From: Cavenderia fasciculata
Taxonomy: Eukaryota; Evosea; Eumycetozoa; Acytosteliales; Cavenderiaceae
Direction: 5' to 3'
NCBI RefSeq assembly: GCF_000203815.1
Contig: NW_004457736.1
Span: 1,488,001 to 1,552,000 of the forward strand
Length of the DNA: 64,000 bases
In this document: positions 12,025 through 25,378 of the stretch, one piece after another
Layout: the number at the start of each line of letters is the position of its first letter
How positions within the stretch are numbered: position 1 is the first letter of the stretch
Position numbers and translations under genes: made by a program
The notes under the pieces: model-generated
Database searches by the model: none
What the model was told of the DNA's origin: nothing
Seen by the model: only the letters and a program-made list of their open reading frames with translations

Positions 12025-12515
12025 ATCTTTGTCACCATTTTAGAATGTAAATGAAAGGTGGTATGATCCATTAAATATGTACCACTTCTTGTACATACCT
12101 TGTAATAACAATATAGATACTTGGTATTTATATAATTAATTGAGAGGTATAAAATATAATATGATATATTTATAATTTTAATGTTAATGTTTATAATTTT
12201 TTTTTGTTGGGAGCGATTTTAAACACATGTGAATGGGATTGTTCGGCGATTATTATAGGGATGTACTATAGTAGGTAGGTAGGGGAGTCCTGTGTAATAT
12301 TTTTTAATAAATCCCCCCCCCAATGTATGAAGTTCAAGTTGTACAGCTAGAGGAAGATTTTTATAAAATAGTAAAATTGGATGGATTTAGTTTTATTTAT
12401 TTAATCATATATTCTCGATAAGATAATAATGATCAAGTGGTAAATATAACTATCGTGATTAATAGAGTATAGTCATTGTTGTTGTTGTTGTTGTTGTTTT
12501 AAATTGGTTAATAAT

Positions 12516-13308
12516 TTAACGAAGTTGATGAAGAATAGACTTTGGAATATGTGGGAAAGCATCTTGCATAGAGGTAAAGGCGGCGATTGGTGCATTTGGT
12601 TGAGTGCATTGTGGTGGAAGAGTAAAGAATGATTCGGTGTAGGTGTCAATAAACTCGAAAAACAACATGGTACTGGCTCCTGGACTGCTTGGATCATTGT
12701 TGTTAACAATACTTGAAACACCCGAGCAAGTGTGCTTATCATAGAACATGGTTTGGGTATTTGGTGCTTCTGTTGGGATATTCCATACCTCTACTTCGAA
12801 TTGACCCAACTTGGTAGTACCAACGACAGAGCCGTTGACAAATCCTTGTGGGATTGGGAAGCCTAATGGAGCAGTCTTGCAAATACCCTCTGACAAGATG
12901 TACATTGTATTAGTGTCACCAAAACCCCATAATGAACCATTCATAACTGGTACTCCACTCATTATAATTTCATAATTGACTCTCATTCTTTTACCTTGGA
13001 AATCAACTGATGTATCACCGACTATAAATAATTGAATCATAATTGGTTCAAAACAATCAAATAATAATGTTAGTACTAATTAAATTTAATTATCTTTTCC
13101 TATCTATCTCTCTCTCTCTCTTTCGAAATTTATAATTACCTTCAAAAAAAGATAGAGGTACAGTTGATCCACCAGTAGGATAGTATGTATTGAATGAAGA
13201 GACTGTGAAGCCAGATGTATAACCATTAGACTTTAAACAATCCTTGGCATTTACATTGATTGCAAGCAATGCAACAACAATTAAAATAGCGATTCTTGAA
13301 ATAAACAT
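12516..13308 (-). CDS. Secreted ependymin-related protein
   Basis: Two exons, 13308..13140 and 13021..12516, encode 224 aa. The start MFISRIAILIVVALLAINVNA is a clear signal peptide with an AxA-type cleavage site. The mature part has the spacing of ependymin-related proteins: a GKRMRVNYE strand, YILSEGICKT, PIPQGFVNGSVVGTTKLG, the VEVWNIP strand, DKHTCSGVSS and a C-terminal FFTLPPQC. Family members are secreted or lysosomal beta-sandwich proteins that bind hydrophobic ligands, and dictyostelids have several. The 118-bp intron has a CT-dinucleotide tract. An in-frame ATG 51 nt upstream would only add residues ahead of the signal peptide, so the inner ATG is preferred. No catalytic role is claimed. 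Confidence 0.7.
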
Positions 13309-13684
13309 TATTATTTTGTTTTGTTTATGTGTAGTATAAATGATCAATAGAATGAACAACGTCGATAATATAGAGAAATCGAAAGGTGAGTCTTACGATC
13401 TTTTTAAAGGTCGAAATTTAACCAGTACAAAAAATAGAATCCCTGGGATCAAAATCAAAAATATCACCCATCTCTCGGATCACCACTACTACTCTACTTT
13501 TCAATGATTGATGGTTTATAATCGGCTTGTCGGTTTTTTAATTCTTTGAGTGGAACTCGCGCTGACCGCCAACTTCAATCGGATGGAATCATTTTAATGA
13601 CCAGGAATATGATCATTTTGGTGTTGATAATAATAGAAATAGAATGGTTTGTTTTGTGTGAATTCATTAACTGGTTAAAGTTTA
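13309..13684. other. Intergenic, nothing recognised
   Basis: 376 bp between the 5' end of the ependymin-related gene and the 3' end of the lipase gene. It probably holds the former's promoter. I see no further gene or repeat. Confidence 0.5.
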
Positions 13685-15718
13685 TTATGATTGTTCAACC
13701 CAATTTGAAGGAACAAACATTACTTTGGATGGTATTGATTCCATTTTAGTGGTCAAGTTTTCTGTTGTCATTGATATTGAATAAACTCCAAATGGTATAT
13801 CTGTTATTACTTTACTTAATCGACCTGTAATATTATTACTATCATTATTGTCATCAATTGAATTAACAGTAAATCTTTTCCAATTACCACCAACACTACA
13901 AATCCAAATATGATATGCAATATTATCACTATCACTATCTTTGATAATATCATCTATATCTTTGTTGATTGTTGCTGTTGTTGTTGTTGTTGTGGTTGTG
14001 GTTGTTGTTTTAGTTGTATTCCAAGACACTTTTAAAGAATATAAATCTTGTCTTGTTGTTGTTGTTGTTATTGGGTGTTGAATATTCCATTCTAAAGAAA
14101 TATTTAGAGGTGGATTAGGAGATGGATATCTAGTGGTAAGATTAATAGAATAGTCTAGTGTAGTTGGAATTAATTGTTGATTATGATTCTCTATTATTAA
14201 TATCAAGTCACCATGGTTTTCACCACCTCCAGGTGTTTTGTCACTGCCTACATGACATGTTGAACTATCCAAATTAAACTCTAAATAATAGTTTGGTGTT
14301 TTAGACATGTCTGCCAGTGTGATCATAATACCACCTTGAATATCGGTACCCAGATTATTGGCACATGAAACTGATTGGTTGTATTGATAGTAATTTAAAT
14401 ACTTGGTGTACGATAACAAACAAATAGAGTATTTATCAAATTGTGGATTATTAATATTGATGATTAATTTAGATTTACATAATCCACTTGACATTGGACT
14501 ATGAAATATTCTATTCGTATAAATTGATGATGGAGATGGGGATGAAGATGAAGTGGGTGATGGAACACTACTACTACTATAATAACTAGATGATCTACAT
14601 GGAGAATACAATGGTGAATATAATCCAGTTAAATAATGGTGAAGTGAATGAATACTTAATCCACTTGACATGGCTGTTGTTCTTGTTGAAATAGTGATTG
14701 GTAAATATAATAAAGAGGTGGATGAGGAGGATTGTGGATGATAAAATATATTTTGATTTAAATCGATGATTGAATCATAAACTATTGGGTCATTGGTATT
14801 GGCAGTGACTGTGGCAGTTGCATAACGACGGTATTGTAACTTTGATTTTAAATCATTTTGTCCTTTGGCTAAAGGAGTAGAGACACCTTTGTTGGCGGCA
14901 GCATTGGCACTGGCACTATTGGAGGAACCACCTTGAAGGAATTGAATGAATTGTTTGTCACCAATCGGTGGTTGACCAAATGTAACAAGTGATAGAGAAT
15001 AAAATCGACCGATATCATCGATGGGACGAGCCAATAGATCAGTTGCACAAACCAAAGCCAACGAACCTCCAAATGAATAACCAGTGACGTAGACATCATA
15101 GACACTATCCAATTGATGTAGAAATGTTGTCAAATCATCTTTCATCTCCAAGTATTCATTTACAATACCTTTAAACATTCCACCACAATTTTGTGACTTT
15201 GTTTTAAATGGACATTCAACCAACTCTAAAAAAAGAGAAATAAATAATTGATATTATATTAAATTATTATTATTATTATTAGATATTATTATTATGTTTA
15301 GTATCATACCAGGATCATTTAAATAATTGTCAATTGGAAAAGTTGAAGAGAATGAAATGATGATAGTATTTGAAAGTACACTCTTTGAAATGATCATTCG
15401 ACTGTGACCTGTGTTGATATTAACGGAATGAGCAAAATCATAACAAATTGGACTCTGTTGATTTGTTTGTGGCGACAATGAATCTCTTGCATTCAAAGAT
15501 AGATAAGTATGATTTCTTTGATTTTGGTTATTGGCGGCAGTCTCTGACATTAATGCAAATATGTAATCCTTGTAATCTATTACATTCGTTGTTGTTGTTG
15601 TTTTGTCTTGAACCAACAATGCATTTACTCCTCCATAATAAATAATAGATAGATAATAGAGTAGTAGTAGACTTGTGATCACTACATAATTGCAATAATT
15701 GTGATTGAATATTTTCAT
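13685..15718 (-). CDS. Class 3 lipase-family protein, secreted or membrane-anchored
   Basis: Two exons, 15718..15310 and 15225..13685, give 649 aa. A hydrophobic stretch at residues ~10-35 (VVITSLLLLYYLSIIYY) is a signal peptide or anchor. The nucleophile elbow VTGYSFGGSLA places the catalytic Ser at about residue 187, preceded by a helix DLTTFLHQL as in class 3 (fungal-type) lipases. VTFGQPPIGD follows, the usual VTFGxPRxG strand leading towards the catalytic Asp. The likely catalytic His is in the segment after residue ~280 (SIHSLHHYLTGLY). The C-terminal ~350 residues are Thr/Ser/Asn-rich with YSLKVSWN-type beta strands and have no named match. Substrate is unknown, probably an acyl glycerol or phospholipid. 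Confidence 0.8.
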
Positions 15719-16428
15719 TTCTTCTAGATTGGATTATAAAAATAATTAATTAAATCTTTCTTTGGGTGAGACAGATATTAATAACAACATACATTATTAC
15801 CAGTAGTATTGACCCTTCTAATACATTACGCAACACATTATTACATTGCATAAATAATAATATCATATGACAACTGTGTGTGTGTGTTCTGTGGTAATAA
15901 TTCATTCGATGTGATTGATCACCACCCCATCGCAATGATCATCATTGAAACTCGCCCACACCATCACCTGTTTGTATCTATACAAACAATCATACTCATT
16001 GTAGTAGTATGTACACACAACAACTAAGGAAGGATAGATAGGATAGGTGGATATATTATTATATTATAATTATATGTTCTGCTAATTTAATTCATTGTTT
16101 TGATTTCCTTCTACTTTACTTTGTCAGTACATATGTGTTGGACAGTTTGTTTGTGGTACTGATCGTCGATCGCGCTTTAATAAATGAGGTATTATCCTAT
16201 CCCCAAAACAGTTTACTTTATCTGTTTTCACAGTTCATAGTGCTACTCCCAAATCGATGGTTCAAAGAAGACCAAGCTTTGTTCGACGCACAAATTTTTT
16301 AATTTTTTTTTTGACTCCATTTTTTTTTTTTTTTTTTTTCTAAAACCACAAACAACAATCGACTTTGCGATTTAATCACTTTTTTTTGTAAATACCCTTC
16401 CTCTTTAAATATATATATATAATACAAC
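15719..16428. promoter_or_regulatory. Divergent promoter region, lipase / gpgA
   Basis: 710 bp between two divergent starts. It contains homopolymer T tracts at about 16296-16340 and an AT-rich TATA-like run (ATATATATAT) ending 8 bp before the gpgA ATG, as usual for dictyostelid promoters. No gene seen. Confidence 0.45.
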
Positions 16429-16756
16429 ATGTCAGAATCACAACTCAAGAAAGTTTTAAAGGAAAACGAAGTCTTGAAGGCTCAATTGGAAAGATCTTTG
16501 ACTATTCTCAAGGTCTCTGAAGCCTGTGCTACGTAAGTACTTTAACTTTTAGCAAAAGAAAGATAGAGAGATAGAGAGATAGAGAATAACATCATCTGAC
16601 CTTTCTTTCTTCATTACTATCTTATATTGTTAACTTTTATATATATATAGTTTACAAGATTATTGCACCAAGACCCCAGATCCCTTTATTCCAGGATGGC
16701 AAGGAGAAAATGAGTGGACTAAGCCACTCAAGGGAGGTAGTTGCTCTGTACTATAA
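16429..16756 (+). CDS. gpgA: G-protein gamma subunit
   Basis: Two exons, 16429..16532 and 16651..16756, encode 69 aa, exactly the length of D. discoideum G gamma. The protein opens MSESQLKKVLKENEVLKAQL, the coiled-coil helix that pairs with G beta. It carries the DPFIPGWQGENEWTKPL segment and ends CSVL, a CaaX box; the terminal Leu predicts geranylgeranylation. G beta-gamma couples cAMP and folate receptors to chemotaxis and adenylyl cyclase at the plasma membrane. The match to the dictyostelid protein as I remember it is near-identical, so the exon join is secure. Each exon is too short to be found by a length-filtered ORF search. Confidence 0.96.
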
Positions 16757-17356
16757 AACTATTATTATTATTAACTACCAAACAACAACAAACACAACAA
16801 CATCATCACCAACCACACAAATCATCAAATATATGTAGAGATAGACAAAACAAACAACAATAATAATAAACAACAAACCGTAGTAATAATAATAATAACA
16901 ACATTTTCCACCTCCTCAAAAATACACGCGTAAAAGAGATAGACCTATTTTTTTTTTTTCTCAAACAAGAACACAAAAGAGAGAGAGAAAAAAAGAATCC
17001 AACATCCCCTCCCAGATTAGATTAGAGATAGAACAACAATAACAAAAAGTAGATCAAAAGAGATAAAAAAAAGAGAGAAGATTGTAATAATAGTTTTTTT
17101 TTCAACTCTCTTTTTCTCTCTTTTGTATCAACTCAAATGGATCTTTAATAAATAATAACAATTTCAAAACCATCTTGATAGAGACATCTTATCTTAATAT
17201 AACAATATCAATATTGTTTTTTTTTTGTTTTTGTAATTATTTATTTATTTATTTATTGTCTCCACAAAAGGAACAACAATGTATGAATAAATAAATAAAT
17301 AATGAATAAATAAGGGGATGGATGATGGATGGTTGGTTCATCACTTTAATACAAGG
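16757..17356. other. Convergent 3' region, nothing recognised
   Basis: 600 bp between two convergent stop codons. It is A/C-rich on the plus strand (CAACAA, AATAAT runs) with poly-T tracts and ATTTATTT repeats, consistent with 3' untranslated DNA. Confidence 0.5.
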
Positions 17357-18226
17357 TTATTGTTGTAATTGTTGTTGCTGTTGTTGTTGTAATTGTTGCT
17401 GTTGTTGATGGTGTTGTTTTCCTTTTTTGTTATTCTTTGGTTTTTGTCCATGTCCGGTTGTCTGGGATAATCCCTGTCCACTATTATTACTACCAATATT
17501 ATTGTTTTGTTGATTATTATTATTGTTTCCACCAATTAAAGGAGGAGTAGTAGAATCTTTAAATTTAACCTTTAGATATTTTTGACCTACTTGCATACCA
17601 TTCATTTGGTTGAGTGAAGTGACAGCATCATCACGGTTTTGGAATTTTACAAATCCATACCCTTTGTTTTCACCTGTCTCCTTGTCCATGATAACTCTTA
17701 CCGATTGTAATGGTCCATATTGTGAGAATAATTTATACAAGTATACATCATCAACAAATGATGGTAAATGGAAAACAAATAAATTGGTATCGTGACTACT
17801 ACTGGTACCAGTACTATTGGAACTATTATTATTGGTAGTATTAATATTTGGTGATGGTTGATTGGATGATGATGATGAATCATTATTATTATTATTATTA
17901 TCTATTGGTTGTTGTGATGGTTGTTGTTGTGGGACAGTGACAGGTGATGAGGAATGTTGTTTTCTAGGACTGGATAATGTATAACTTGTGGTTGGAGTTG
18001 ATGGTGTTGAAACTGGTGTTGGTCCAACAGAGTATGGTGGTGAGAATGATTGTGCATTGGATGTTGGTTGTTGTTGTTGTTGTTGGTAAACATGTTGTTG
18101 TTGTTGTTGTTGTTGTTGATGGTAGTGTTGTCGATTGGTATTGATTGCCGATGATGAAAGGGAAAGTGGGTGTTGACCATGTTGTTTACGTTGTTTACTT
18201 TGTTTTGGTTGATGTGGTGGAGTAAC

Positions 18227-18279
<53 letters not shown>

Positions 18280-19898
18280 GGGGAGACATGACCAAAGTTG
18301 GAGGTGTGGAAACTTGTGAAGAGGGCGATGATGTTAAAAGAAGGTTAGGGTTATTGTTGATATGGTGATGGTGGTGTCCTCCTCCTCCTCCTCCTGTTGG
18401 TGACTGGGAAGGAATGGAGATGGGAGCGGGGATTAATGTACTTTGGATTTGATGATGATCAGTACCAATCATATTGGCTGTGATTGGAAGAGGAGGAGGA
18501 GGTGAGTTTCCAGAGGTGGCTGCGTAATAGTTTGTGTGGTGGTGGTGGTGTTGGTGGTGTTGGTTTGGTGAGACACCTAAAGTGACCTGTTGTGGATTAT
18601 TATAATATGCTGTTGCATAATTATATTGTTGTTGTTGTTGTTGTTGTTGATGATGATGATGGTGATGATGTGGATGGTGAATTGGAATTTGGTGTTGATG
18701 TTGATGCGGATGTTGATGAGGATGTTGCATAATAGTAGTAGGTCCTACTGATCTTGCAGCAGCCATACTAATAGCAGTATTAGGGTCAACTTGTGCAGTC
18801 GTATAATACTGTGGATATGAAAACCACATTACATCAGTTGGATAATTATATACTTGCTAAATAAATAAATAAAATAATTAATACTTTTCCATTTTTGTTG
18901 GGTTGTTTTTTTTTTGGGTTTCTACAAAACATACAAAATAATTTAATATTTTTCTTTGTTTTCTTAGCGATTTTTGGTGTTCGTTATCAGCATATTTTAC
19001 AACAAGAGGTGTAGAGTCGGCACCCATTTTAGCTCCATTCATAGCTTGTATGGCTTTAGTTGCATCGGCTTCGTTGTCAAATCGGACAAATCCAGCTAAT
19101 TTACTATTCCCCTTTTTATCAACCATTACTTTACATTCTACAATCTCTCCAAACCCTTGAAATAAATCTCTTAATTGACCTAAGATATAAATAATAAGTA
19201 TATAAATATATATATTGGAATTGGAATTGTAATTCTATTCTTTTCTTTTTTTCATACCATCGGTCAATGTAGCAGGTAAAGGTTTAACAAATAAATTATT
19301 TGATGGGTATTTGCTATTGTGATTTGAATATAAATAAGATAATCGACACAACAACTTTTTATGCATTAATTGTTTTCCATCCATTGTTTCAATTGCTAAT
19401 TTTGATTCAATCGGTGATGAAAATCGTACAAATCTTTAAAAATAAATAAACAATTAATTAATTATGTTATACAATGAAATTAGTTGGTTGATTGACTTCT
19501 TACCCATATCCATAACTATTTCCTTTTGGATCAACCATTACTTTTGCACTCATTACTTTACCAAATTGAGTAAATAGATTGTGTAGTTCGGAATCACCAA
19601 ATTCATTTGGTAGATATTTAACAAAAACATTGGTTTGATCCTTTTCTATTGAACTTTCATAATCATCACCTTGGTCACCATAATGATCACTACTACTATT
19701 TGGACTATCTTCTGGACTACCATAAATATATTGTTGTTGTTGTTGTAATTGTTGTTGTTGGTGTTGAAGTTGTTGTTGTTGTTGATGATGACCACTAATA
19801 TTCAATTGTTCTAATGGAATTTCATCACTATAATAATTACTAGTTGTTGACGATGTTGTTGAAGTTGTTGTTGTTGTTGTTGTTGCTGTGTCCATCAT
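17357..19898 (-). CDS. Three-RRM RNA-binding protein, ELAV/CELF-like
   Basis: Exons 19898..19504, 19433..19258, 19179..18935 and 18856..17357 join in frame to 771 aa. RRM1 starts near residue 75 (NVFVKYLPNEFGDSEL, completed by GYGFVRF across the first intron). RRM2 follows directly (NLFVKPLPATLTD, then GFVRF). RRM3 is far away near the C-terminus (NLFVFHLPSFVDDVYLYKLF, then GYGFVKF). Two adjacent RRMs, a long linker and a third RRM is the ELAV/CELF (Bruno) layout, and RRM3 reads closest to that group. The linker is a dictyostelid-style desert of Q, H, N, P and S runs. It is expected to bind U- or GU-rich mRNA and affect splicing, stability or translation. The exact orthologue is not known to me. 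Confidence 0.85.
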
Positions 19899-19942
19899 TT
19901 AAATATTCTTGGGAAATGAATGTATATAATATTACAAATTAA

Positions 19943-19989
<47 letters not shown>

Positions 19990-21632
19990 ATATAAAAGTT
20001 TTTTTTCTTTTGGGAATTTTAAATCCAAAAAGTAAACTAAGTGTTAAAGATGGAATGAAAGGGAATAATAAAAGTTAGTTCCTTTAAATAACTATTTCTA
20101 TTTGTTTTAAGATCTATATAAATATTTATCTATCTATAAATCCCTCTGACTCGTTGTCTTCTTCTTTCGCTCTCTCCTGTCTGTATATTGTTACATATGT
20201 GATTTATAAAAAATACTATTACTATTATTATTATTATTTTGTTTAAAGAACATTCAGTACTACCATCCTCTATCCCATATCCCAGCTAACTGGAGGAGTA
20301 AAGGAAATTATAATCATAACATGCTTTCAAATAATCCTCTCTCTCTCTGTCCCCTTTGTCAAATATTTGATTATTCATTGAATCAGTAATAATATTAATT
20401 ATTTATGGATGCATGATGATGATGAACAAGTTGAAAAAAGGGGCAAGCATAGTGAGTGGTTGATTGTTGCTAATGTCGATATGAAAAACACAATTGATCG
20501 ATTAATGGATGGGGGTTCAAATTGAATATTATAATATTCAACAACTACCACCCCCACAATCGATTTTTTGTCAAAAGGTAATTGAAAATATCCTGTTGTT
20601 ATTTGATTGATTGATAAATATGATATGTTTCCTTTCTGTTCTGATTTTCCTATCTATTTGAAATTTGATTTTTGGTGATATTGATAGATTGGAAGGGTTG
20701 GAATTAATGCAATGGGGGAGAGAGAGATGGGAAATAATTATCCATCCATCCATCCATCCATCTATGGTAAGCTATAGTTGATCGATTCCGTTGTTCTGTT
20801 CTGTTGTTTTATATTTTCATCATCGGGATAGGAGAACACAATCATTATTGTCACAAAAACTTAATTGTATATTTAATTCTCTCTTACCTTTGAAAACACT
20901 ATTTTAAAGAAAGATTCACAACATTCACTCCTATTCAATATTATTATTATTGTTGTTGTTGTTGTTATTACTTTTGTTTTGTATTATTATTATTATTAAT
21001 TATTATTATTCTGGTAAAGTCCTACTTTTTTTGATTGGTTTGGCTGGTGGGTTGAATGGAATCCAAGTAATGAATATATTCTATCTATCTATCGCGTTGT
21101 TGACTCGAGTACTCTCTACAGGTTTAAGGGGGTAATACAACAAACTACTAGTAGTATAGTACTAAAACTTACTAAAAGCAACATCCATGGATGTCAGCCA
21201 CCACCACAAGTTGAAGTGAAATTAAACAATTTGTTGCTGATTAAGTGAAAATGAATTCTTGCCACCTGATTGATTCTGTTTTTTTCAAATAATTTTGGAA
21301 AAAAATTAATATCTTTGAAAAGAAACAAGCTCAACAACGCGGTTATCAGAACCAGGAAGGAAACAAACACTCCACCATCCATGACCACGGAAATTGATCC
21401 GTCTTTGTCTAAAAATAACCATAGTTAATCAACTATCAATGGATCCATTCCGTCTTCCAATTACTATATTTGAGATTGTTTGTGAAAACTCTCTCCTAAA
21501 GAATATTCGTGATCGATATTAAAAAAATAAACAACAACCTTGTAATGTTTAAATGATTAAAAAAAAAAAAAGTTTTACAATTTATATTTGTTTTGGTTTA
21601 GTTTGGGATTTAGTGTGTTTAGTTTTTTGGAT
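19899..21632. other. Long intergenic region, 1.7 kb
   Basis: It lies between the RNA-binding protein's start and the 3' end of glutamate dehydrogenase. It contains an (AAAT)n microsatellite at about 19941-19992, CT-rich tracts and (CCAT)n near 20742-20763. Short open frames are all low complexity. No gene, tRNA or repeat family recognised; the right-hand half presumably includes the 3' UTR of the dehydrogenase gene. Confidence 0.45.
19941..19992. repeat. (AAAT)n microsatellite
   Basis: About 13 near-perfect AAAT/TAAA units lie some 45 bp upstream of the start codon of the three-RRM gene. Confidence 0.9.
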
Positions 21633-23498
21633 TTAAGAGAAGAGGTTACCAGATGATTCATAGACAGCCTTGATCTTCATGATGGCGTTGTAGAGGGCGG
21701 CAGTACGGAAATCAGTGTTCTTTTCGATGGCGGTCTTTCTGGTTTCAGCGCAAGCGTTGGTCATGGTGTCATCGAGACCGGAACGGACGATATCGATTTC
21801 GTCGGCACCGTGGATGATGAGGTTACGTTCGGCATCACCCAACTTTTTGTTGACGGTGGATTCGACAAAGTCGAGGAGCATCTTCTTGCTCGACTCTTCC
21901 CATTTCTTGTTGAGACGACCGAAACGGACGTGGGAAAGGTTCTTGAGCCATTCGAAATAAGAGACAGTGACACCACCGGCGTTGAGGAGGAGATCTGGGA
22001 TGATGACGTGACCACGCTTGAGGAGGTACTCGTCGGCGTTGGGGGTCATTGGGCCGTTGGCGGCTTCACCAATAATCTTGGCTTGGATGTTGTGGCAGTT
22101 GCCAACGTGGATTTGCTTCTCGAGGGCGGCTGGGATCAAAATGTCGCAGGCGATTTCGAGGGCCTTGTGGGCATCGGGCATGTTGGTGGCGCCTGGGAAG
22201 TCGATAAAGGTGCCGTGTTGGAGCTTGTACTTGTTCAAGGCGTCGACGTTGAGACCTTCGGGGTTGTAGACGGCACCGTTGTGCTCGGCGACGGCGATGA
22301 TCTTGGCGCCGGCTTGCTCAAAGAACTTGGCGGCCCAGTAACCGACGTTACCGAAACCTTGGATGACGATCTTCTTGCCCTTGATGCCTGGAGTGAGGCC
22401 GGTCTTTTGGAGCACCTCTTCGTAGGAAAGGAACTCACGGATACCGTAGAAGACACCGAGACCGGTGGCTTCGGTACGGCCACGGATACCGCCCGAGCTG
22501 ATGGGTTTGCCGGTGACGCAGGCCATCGAGTCGACGTCGTTGGTGTTGAAGGCTTGGTAAGTGTCACGGATCCAGGCCATTTCTTGCTCACCAGTGCCCA
22601 TGTCGGGGGCTGGCACATCGACACCTGGGCCGATAAAGTTCTTTTGGCAGAGAAGGAGTGTGTAGGCACGGGTGATCTTTTCACGTTGGGCAACAGTGTA
22701 TTTCTTTGGGTCGATACGGACACCACCCTTGGCACCACCAAATGGCACGTCGACGACGGCACACTTGTAGGTCATCAACGAGGCCAAAGCCATGACTTCT
22801 TGGAGATCGACCTCTTCAGAGTAACGGATACCTCCCTTGCATGGAAGACGATGATGAGAGTGTTGGGCACGGTAACCAGCAATAATGTCTACGTCACCAT
22901 GTTCATTCTTGATTGGGAATTCAACACGGAGTGCAACATTACATTCCTTCATATTGTTGATAACACCTGGCTTGAGGTTGGTCAAACCAGCTGCCTTGTC
23001 AAAAAAGGTCTTGAAACATTCCAAAAATCTTGGTTCATTATCAATATCATGTCTAAAAGAAGAAGAAGAGTAGTAGAAAAAGGGATTTGGATTAGGATGG
23101 ATGAAAGATAAGAGGTAGTGATTTTTCTTTTGACCATCATCCCCCGCTTCCCCTTAATCGTTTTTTTTTTTTTTTTTGATTCGATCGATACATCAACAAC
23201 ATGTATGTTCACCCACCAGGGATGATCGATACAATTTATGATGAACTGAACTATCATTATAAATTATAGTATTTTAGTGACCCAACAAATCACTTTGACA
23301 TGTTGATTGTTTAGTCTGTATGCTATGATGATCGGATCATTTTAAATGATGGGGAAGGGAAGGGAAGCTAGATGGATGATGGATGATAGTTGGTTGTATT
23401 TTTGTAAAAACATACTGAGATACTTGAGTTGAATATTGTCTGACGGCTTGATTGACGTTACGGCTGTTGTTGAGACAACGGCTGACTAAACGATTCAT
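21633..23498 (-). CDS. glud1: Mitochondrial glutamate dehydrogenase
   Basis: Oxidatively deaminates glutamate to 2-oxoglutarate in the mitochondrial matrix. Exon 1 (23498..23416) encodes MNRLVSRCLNNSRNVNQAVR plus QYSTQ, an Arg-rich presequence. A 363-bp intron follows, then exon 2 (23052..21633), for 500 aa. Family motifs are all present: LPCKGGIRYSEEV (substrate Lys), CAVVDVPFGGAKGGV, GPGVDVPAPDMGTGEQEMAW (catalytic Asp), GRTEATGLGVFYG, a Rossmann GFGNVGYWAAKFF and EAANGPMTP, ending with the helical C-terminus. Length and features fit the hexameric animal/protist type, not the large NAD type. Exon 2 is strongly GC-rich in third positions, as expected of a highly expressed gene. This gives long antisense open frames that should be ignored. 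Confidence 0.95.
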
Positions 23499-24121
23499 TT
23501 TGATGTGGTGTTAATATTATTTATTACAACAAACAAACAAAGAATGAATTTCAAAATTGAACTTTTTTGCTAAGCTGATCGAGAGGTTGGAGAGTGCCAG
23601 ACAGCTGAGCATCGAAAAGAAAAAAAAAAATTCAAAAAAAAAGGATATTTTGTTGTTTCCCTCCCACCACACAGTAACGTTCAACACTCTCAAACAAGAC
23701 ATTGTATTGTGGTTTATGAATGTGTGATATGATGACGAAGAGGATGATATTATGACACATTCGATATATTGACGTCAATTTCGATCTTCTTGAAATTTCC
23801 ATTTCCCAATTTTTGTTTTTTTTTTTTAAAAACTAATATATTATATTATACCTCTCTCTCCATATTATGTCTACGTCCTAAAAGGGGATAGGATCTATAT
23901 ATCTGTGACACCATATTTATATATCTAAAGAGTGGTCAAAAAGTGGAAAAAGGAAATTGGAAATATATTTTTTTTTGAAAACAAATAATTATTTGTTAAA
24001 GTATTTGATTTGATTGATTGGTTTGTTTGTTTGTTTGTTTGTTTGTTTGTTTTGGATATTTTAAATATTATATTATATTTTTGTTTGGATTTATTCTTTT
24101 TATTTATTCTTTTTTATTAAT
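23499..24121. other. Intergenic region between GDH start and RRS1 end
   Basis: 623 bp of AT-rich DNA with poly-T runs, a TATATT-rich stretch near 23840 and (GTTT)n at about 24020-24050. It includes the GDH promoter. Nothing else recognised. Confidence 0.45.
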
Positions 24122-25378
24122 TTATTTCTTTGATTTTTTAATTGGTCTACCTCCATCTTTGAATTTCTTTTTCATATTTTCCTTGTTCTCGTTGGTGATG
24201 AATTGGTTGGTAGCCTTGTCAACATTGAGAATACCTTCCTCCTTGTTGAGAATACGCTTGACCATCTTGAGACTGTTTTCAGATTCACCTTGGATATTGT
24301 TGTCACCGAGACCGGCCAAACGCTTGACACCTCTGGTTGGCAACTTCTTGTCGCCTTCGAGGACTTTGTCGAATTTGCCCATGCTGGCTGTTGAAACCTT
24401 GGCAACATTTAGTGTATTTCTAACGTCGTTTTTGATTTGACCACGATTCTCTTTGGAGAAATCCAAACCATTGTTGCTGCCAACCATCGAGCTGGAACGC
24501 TTGTGTGATTCGTCGAGATTACGTTGTTCGAGACGTTTGTTCTTGTCGACACGCTCCTTTTTGTCGTCGATAAGTTTTTGGAATGGGTCTTGTTCGGGGT
24601 TATTTGGATTGGCGTACATGGCAAAGTTCTCGCCTTCGTCGTTTGCACGTTTGTATCCCCATGAGTGTCTCCATTCCTTGTGTGTCTCGTCCCATACCTT
24701 GCTGTCTTTCTTTCTCTTTTTGATGTCCTTGATGGCTGCGAATGCTTCCCATCTAGTCTGTTGTTTGGCTTCTGGAATCTAGAAAATTAAAAAAGTAAAA
24801 GAATTAAATAAATAAATATAATGTCAATAAACAAAACAAACAAATACAATGTATAATATATATATATATATATATCTATATATAGTTTATAGTTTAAACA
24901 TACTGGCTTCATTCTTGGTATTGGGGTAAGTGGTTTGGGTAATAATGCTAAAGCACCAGACTCTACAACTTTACTGTCCAATTGGAACATTCTAGTAATC
25001 AACAATTGAACATTATCTCTGCTAATCTTATTTATATATTCTTCTGGGTTTTCACTAGTAAACAAATAAAAGTTTTGAAAGATAGAGATAGAGATAGGAT
25101 GTGTTAGAGATTTGAATGTTTCAAGATACATAATATATCTTGAGTATGTGTTGTACTATGTTGTTGTTATTATATATTATATATGTTTATATAGTCTCAT
25201 ACTTGTATTCAGCTTTATTTAGAGAAGAGAAATCAAAAGCACAGAGATTACCCAAATCGTATAATAGAGAATCTTCCTTTTCAACCAAATGACTAGAGAA
25301 CTTATTTTGTGCTAATATATCTGATGCATTGATAACTCCTTCTGGAGCAGTAGTCGACGACGTTGTAGTAGTTGACAT
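24122..25378 (-). CDS. rrs1: Ribosome biogenesis regulator RRS1
   Basis: Nucleolar factor that brings the 5S RNP (with RPF2, RPL5, RPL11) into pre-60S particles. Three exons, 25378..25203, 25054..24904 and 24778..24122, give 327 aa. Diagnostic RRS1 features: [10 protein letters not shown] near residue 40, [28 protein letters not shown] (the hallmark proline block ending exon 2), [15 protein letters not shown], and [15 protein letters not shown] basic tail ends KKSKK, a likely nucleolar signal. The start at 25378 ([14 protein letters not shown]) is chosen over an upstream in-frame ATG in (TATA)n DNA because the upstream residues are a translated microsatellite. Confidence 0.93.

Noticed and set aside
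20505-20530. GGGTTCAAAT string resembling a tRNA B box
   Set aside because: No matching A box or acceptor stem at the right distance.
21810-23111. 433-codon plus-strand open frame
   Set aside because: It is antisense to glutamate dehydrogenase; strong third-position GC bias removes stops on the opposite strand.
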